This document shows, in pieces, positions 60,585-64,000 of a stretch of 64,000 bases of DNA (its first letter is position 1; each line of letters starts with the position of its first letter). The stretch lies in contig NZ_OZ026454.1 in NCBI RefSeq assembly GCF_964019585.1, positions 806,001 through 870,000 on the forward strand, in the 5' to 3' direction. The notes under the pieces are model-generated. The model was not told the origin of the DNA, ran no database searches, and worked only from the letters and a program-made list of their open reading frames with translations. The stretch comes from Candidatus Mesenet endosymbiont of Agriotes lineatus (GTDB taxonomy: Bacteria; Pseudomonadota; Alphaproteobacteria; Rickettsiales; Anaplasmataceae). The position numbers were made by a program, and so were the translations under genes.

Positions 60585-61483
60585 TAGACCCCCTGCGAAA
60601 CGGTATACTAGTAATGAGGTATGAGTTAGGCCAAAGCAAAAAAAACCATGCTTCAAGTTGACAATGCCAGAAATAATATTAAACCCCATGTTATATTTTT
60701 TCTGAAAATTACGGTAAACATGTGACATAATTTTAAATATCTTTGAATCTTATTTTCCACCCTCATTCTAAACGATGCAAGCTGCCTATTATGATCCTTT
60801 TGCTCCAATGTAAGTGGTTTTTTACGGTATTTTTTATACGGAATCACAACATCTTTCTGCAATTTTTGCCAACCCTGATATCCAGAATCAGCATATTTTA
60901 TGCTATCTATTGGCAGAAGCTTCTCCTGTTTTCGTATCTTAAAGTCATGAATCCTGCCACAATGAGATTTTGAAACCTTGTCCGTTTTCTTCATTTCGGT
61001 TTTTATGGTGGTTGTTTTCTTTTTTCCAGAATAGCTTTTTCTTCTCTTTTTGCTATCTTTTGGCTGCTGTGTCTGTCACATCTACAAAAATATTTTTCTG
61101 GTGTTGTCTTTTGTGATCGTGACTTTTTTCGCTAACCCATTTTTTTCAGCAACCGGCAAATATTTGAATTGTGTAAATTAAACAAATAGCCCAAAAATGG
61201 ATGTGTTATATACGTTCGGTAGTATATTAGCACACATAAAATTTTGTCTTCTAGCGTTTTAATGTGAGATTTTCTTCCGTCTTCTGTTTTTCAACTTTTC
61301 CCCATTCAGGCCTAACTATTTCGACTATTTTTTCGCATTCTGCTATCAGCAGATCAGTTAATTGACGAAAAATATATTTGCCACTTTTTTATAGCTTATT
61401 GCCATTTTCCCTCTGCTAAAACTGCTATTTTATATCTTTTTCTCTCTTTTGATACCTATTTCCTGCTTTTCGCAGGGGGTCTA
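60585..61483 (-). mobile_element. IS5-like insertion sequence, transposase pseudogene
   Basis: An 899-bp element bounded by perfect 16-bp inverted repeats TAGACCCCCTGCGAAA. On the minus strand the remains of a DDE transposase are visible: FRQLTDLLIAECEKIVEIVR upstream, then an open stretch at 60653-60994 with HDFKIRKQEKLLP, YADSGYQGWQK and RMRVENKIQRYLK. Several frameshifts and stops break it. The size, ends and DSGYQG motif fit the IS5 group. The ends resemble those of the palindromic element in addB. Confidence 0.8.
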
Positions 61484-62268
61484 AAATAAAATCTCTGCAA
61501 TATCTCCACGGTCCATAATTACCTCCTTTAAAATGAATATTAAAAATATAATTTTGTTTATGTTAGCCTAAATTTGAAAAGGCCATACTAATTTTGATAT
61601 AGCGAAGTACTTTTATAACAACATGTAAACCAATTTAGATGAAAAAAAATTGCCTAATTTAATTTTAGAAAAGAAAAAGCAATACAAAATATTTAGAACA
61701 TATCATAGCATAATTTAAAAGAAGCTTGATTATATATTTTGACTGAAGTTAGTACTGAACATAAATATTATATTTACTGCATTTTACCTGTTTGTTTCAC
61801 CTCTCAAAAAGATGGATACCTTCATTACTACTATTAGTATGCATTACTATAGCCCATTCTACAATATTAAAGAACAAAACAGAGAGAAAATTTAGAGAGA
61901 GAGGAGTGCTCCACCATAGCAACTTATATGAACTGTTCTCTATTCTAATATCGGCATAGCCTAAAAGCCGCAGCGGTAGCCCTCTCTATCTCACATACAT
62001 GTACACCTTTGTATCTAATTATGCTATAAAATAATCCCCTGTTTTGTTTTCCATAATGTAGCATTTCTTATCTTTTTTCTCTAAAACATTGGTACCTTTT
62101 TGTAGTTTTGAGAGTAAAGTAAATATTTGAATTTTTGTTGAGGCTAGGAAGGACGGTGTTTTTTACAGATTTATTAGTTTATCTAACCTTTTCCCTTTGA
62201 AGATTAAACAATTTACTTTGTAAATTAAGATTTAATGATATACTTAATAAAAAATGTTGAGGGGGGTT
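61484..62268. other. Gene-free region with a possible second copy of the 24-kb element
   Basis: 785 bases without a convincing gene. On the minus strand, 61797-61985 holds a 62-codon open frame without ATG (LLGYADIRIENSSYKLLWW, then STPLSLNFLSV). It resembles the 24-kb element's minus frame in a short block (WW....PLS; DNA TGGTGG then CCTCTCTCT). Pairing of GAGAGAGG (61900-61910) with CCCTCTCTATC (61980-61990) would close a stem. The remainder is AT-rich with no recognisable signal apart from the leader of the LRR gene. Confidence 0.35.
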
Positions 62269-64000
62269 ATGGAATTCAATAAATATATTAGCGGCACTAC
62301 TTTAAATATAAGTAAAGTAAAGCTAACTCTTAAAGATATACAGCATTTAGTAAGGTTTTTACAAAAGAATTCGTATATTATACAACTCAATTTATTTAGT
62401 AACAAAATTGGCGTTGAAGGAGCAAAAGCATTAGCTAAGCTTACAAACCTTACTTCTCTTGATTTAAGATTTGACTACATTGGCGATGAAGGCGCAAAAG
62501 CATTAGCTAAGCTTACAAACCTTACTTCTCTTGATTTAGAATTTAACTACATTGGCGATGAAGGCGCAAAAGCATTAGCTAAGCTTACAAACCTTACTTC
62601 TCTTGATTTAAGATCTAACAAAATTGGCGTTGAAGGAGCAAAAGCATTAGCTAAGCTTACAAACCTTACTTTTCTTGATTTAATAGATAACGAAATTACT
62701 CTTAAACAGAAAGAAGAGTTAATTGAAGCATTAGCAGCACTTAAATTAGATGGATTAAACCAAAGCGAAAATAGTTCCTTGTTTGGGAACACGATGCTTC
62801 GAAAATTTTATAACTACTTAAAAGGCTTACCTTCTAAAACCGATGAAGAATTATATAGAAATGGTGTAAAAGAGATGATTTTTACGCTAGCTAGACATGA
62901 TGATAATGGGACAACAATTAAGCATATATTGACTTACTCAAATAAATATCCTTTCCTAATTAATTCAAGGAATAAAGATGGACATAAGTTATCTCATTTT
63001 TATACTCACTCTCCTGATATGCAAAAGTTCTTGTTTGAACATGGTTTAATTCCAGAACCGAAAGAGCAAGATAAGAGATTACAAAATATAATAACAGATA
63101 ACCAATCTGTTCATAACAACCCAGTGGTTAAAAAAACAAATTTTATTGTTAAAGAGTTAGTTAAATCTTCTAAAGCTAGTCAAGATGAGTTAAAACAAGC
63201 AGCAGATTTTTATTTAGCAGATATACCCAAATTGCTACAGCAGTACAAAGATGATCAGATCAGGGTAAAGTTACTCAGTATCACTGAAGATGAGAAAAGA
63301 AGTGTAATGGAAAAGACATTGCATGAGAATGTGCCTGTACCAAGTGATCAACAGTTCGTTGAAGCTGTAATGAGCAAGGCTAAAGAAACATTAAAGATAC
63401 AATATTTAAGAAAAAAAGCAACTGGTGAATATGACCATGGATATCCTACAACTCAAATGCAATATGATTATACGAAAGATGACGCAAAGGTTACCATACC
63501 TCAGTCTATAGGTTATATTAAATTGCTTATTGATGGATTTGATATTCCATTGAACGAGAGAAAGGAATTGCTGGTTACCCTTGCAGAGCAAAATCCGAAA
63601 TTGATAGAGCGAAAGCTATCTTACATAAGATCAGAACTTGAAAATGATGACATTACTCAAGAGCAGGTAACTAAAAGATCTGAGTTTCATAAACTATTAA
63701 ATGATACTGAAGATAAAAACAAAATAGATAAATTGTTTGAGGAAATAAGCGGTTTGGATCTAAAAGAAATATGGAAAGAACAAAAAAGGTTTGTCTTAGC
63801 AAAGCAAATATATGTAGCAGCCACAACTTATGGTGAGAATAGCAGTGCTTGTATTCAAGGTACATGGAGTCAGATTGTAAATAGTATAAGTGAAATTGAT
63901 TTAGGGTTAGCTGATAAGTATGAGCAATATTTAGCAAAAGAAAGAAAAAAGGAAAAGCAAAGAGAAGTTATTACAGCAAAAAATATTGGAGAATTTGAGG
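62269..64000 (+). CDS. Leucine-rich-repeat protein, 3' end outside window
   Basis: An open frame of at least 577 codons from an ATG at 62269 preceded by GAGGGGGGTT. Residues 38-140 form about four to five LRRs of 23 residues in the ribonuclease-inhibitor style (NKIGVEGAKALAKLTNLTSL). A long helical region follows with blocks such as KEMIFTLARHDDNGTTIKHI, IGYIKLLIDGFDIPLNERKE and KEIWKEQKRFVLAKQIYVAA; I do not recognise it. A short ankyrin-like piece (SRNKDGHKLSHFY, then MQKFLFEHGL) lies around residues 235-265. No signal peptide. Likely a host-interacting protein, by analogy with other repeat proteins of endosymbionts. Confidence 0.8.
   Translation, partial: MEFNKYISGTTLNISKVKLTLKDIQHLVRFLQKNSYIIQLNLFSNKIGVEGAKALAKLTNLTSLDLRFDYIGDEGAKALAKLTNLTSLDLEFNYIGDEGAKALAKLTNLTSLDLRSNKIGVEGAKALAKLTNLTFLDLIDNEITLKQKEELIEALAALKLDGLNQSENSSLFGNTMLRKFYNYLKGLPSKTDEELYRNGVKEMIFTLARHDDNGTTIKHILTYSNKYPFLINSRNKDGHKLSHFYTHSPDMQKFLFEHGLIPEPKEQDKRLQNIITDNQSVHNNPVVKKTNFIVKELVKSSKASQDELKQAADFYLADIPKLLQQYKDDQIRVKLLSITEDEKRSVMEKTLHENVPVPSDQQFVEAVMSKAKETLKIQYLRKKATGEYDHGYPTTQMQYDYTKDDAKVTIPQSIGYIKLLIDGFDIPLNERKELLVTLAEQNPKLIERKLSYIRSELENDDITQEQVTKRSEFHKLLNDTEDKNKIDKLFEEISGLDLKEIWKEQKRFVLAKQIYVAATTYGENSSACIQGTWSQIVNSISEIDLGLADKYEQYLAKERKKEKQREVITAKNIGEFE
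62401..62690 (+). repeat. 69-bp tandem repeats encoding LRR units
   Basis: Four consecutive 69-bp units begin at about 62401, 62470, 62539 and 62608, nearly identical in their GCAAAAGCATTAGCTAAGC part. Each encodes one 23-residue LRR. The low divergence indicates recent expansion and possible copy-number change between strains. Confidence 0.88.

Noticed and set aside
62401-62690. CRISPR array
   Set aside because: The 69-bp repeats are contiguous, in frame and encode LRR units, with no spacers and no cas genes.

Overview
The window is AT-rich, has short intergenic spacers, and carries a gene set typical of the alphaproteobacterial family Anaplasmataceae (order Rickettsiales). This includes an isc iron-sulfur operon with an IscR-desulfurase fusion, a stand-alone nuoF, an NDUFA12-like complex I subunit beside mlaD, Mrp-type antiporter subunits, ccmH and a peroxiredoxin/thioredoxin reductase pair. 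Several ankyrin and leucine-rich-repeat genes, many insertion-sequence remnants and an in-frame palindromic element inside addB point to a Wolbachia-like arthropod or nematode endosymbiont rather than Ehrlichia or Anaplasma. The genus call is an inference; no rRNA or tRNA gene was recognised.

Layout. 0-2.5 kb: 3' part of serS and a coiled-coil gene with an apparent frameshift. 2.5-10.3 kb: a minus-strand operon iscR/desulfurase - iscS - iscU - iscA - hscB - hscA - fdx - DUF2125 - ccmH. 10.3-18.8 kb: an alpha/beta hydrolase, truA, nuoF, and several lineage-specific secreted or membrane candidates, including a dioxygenase-fold protein without its iron histidines. 18.9-24 kb: peroxiredoxin, trxB and biotin genes bioB, bioF (frameshifted), bioC and bioD; bioA is not in the window. 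24-26 kb: a 290-bp element bounded by inverted repeats and an ankyrin gene. 26-36.6 kb: addB, cysS, an ExoD-family gene, dusB, fdxA and an Mrp subunit. 36.7-37.5 kb: NDUFA12-like gene and mlaD. 37.6-41.8 kb: accessory region with a truncated gene and an IS1 element split by a 1.5-kb duplicated segment. 41.9-57.7 kb: miaB, secD, uvrA, a porin-like gene, hemF, valS, an ankyrin/membrane gene and a second Mrp/Nuo-type subunit. 57.8-64 kb: an ankyrin gene with possible nuclear-localisation motifs, about 3 kb of decayed transposons, and an LRR gene running off the end.

How genes work together. The isc genes assemble Fe-S clusters that complex I (nuoF), biotin synthase, MiaB and the ferredoxins need. 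The biotin genes would give a truncated pathway needing bioA and a pimeloyl-ACP esterase from elsewhere, and the bioF frameshift questions whether it still works. Four genes at 29.0, 33.5, 39.2 and 40.6 kb look like related alpha-helical-repeat proteins. Two of them mark a segmental duplication (3' end of cysS plus the next gene) whose second copy lies inside an IS1 element. This family is the best candidate here for something not yet described.
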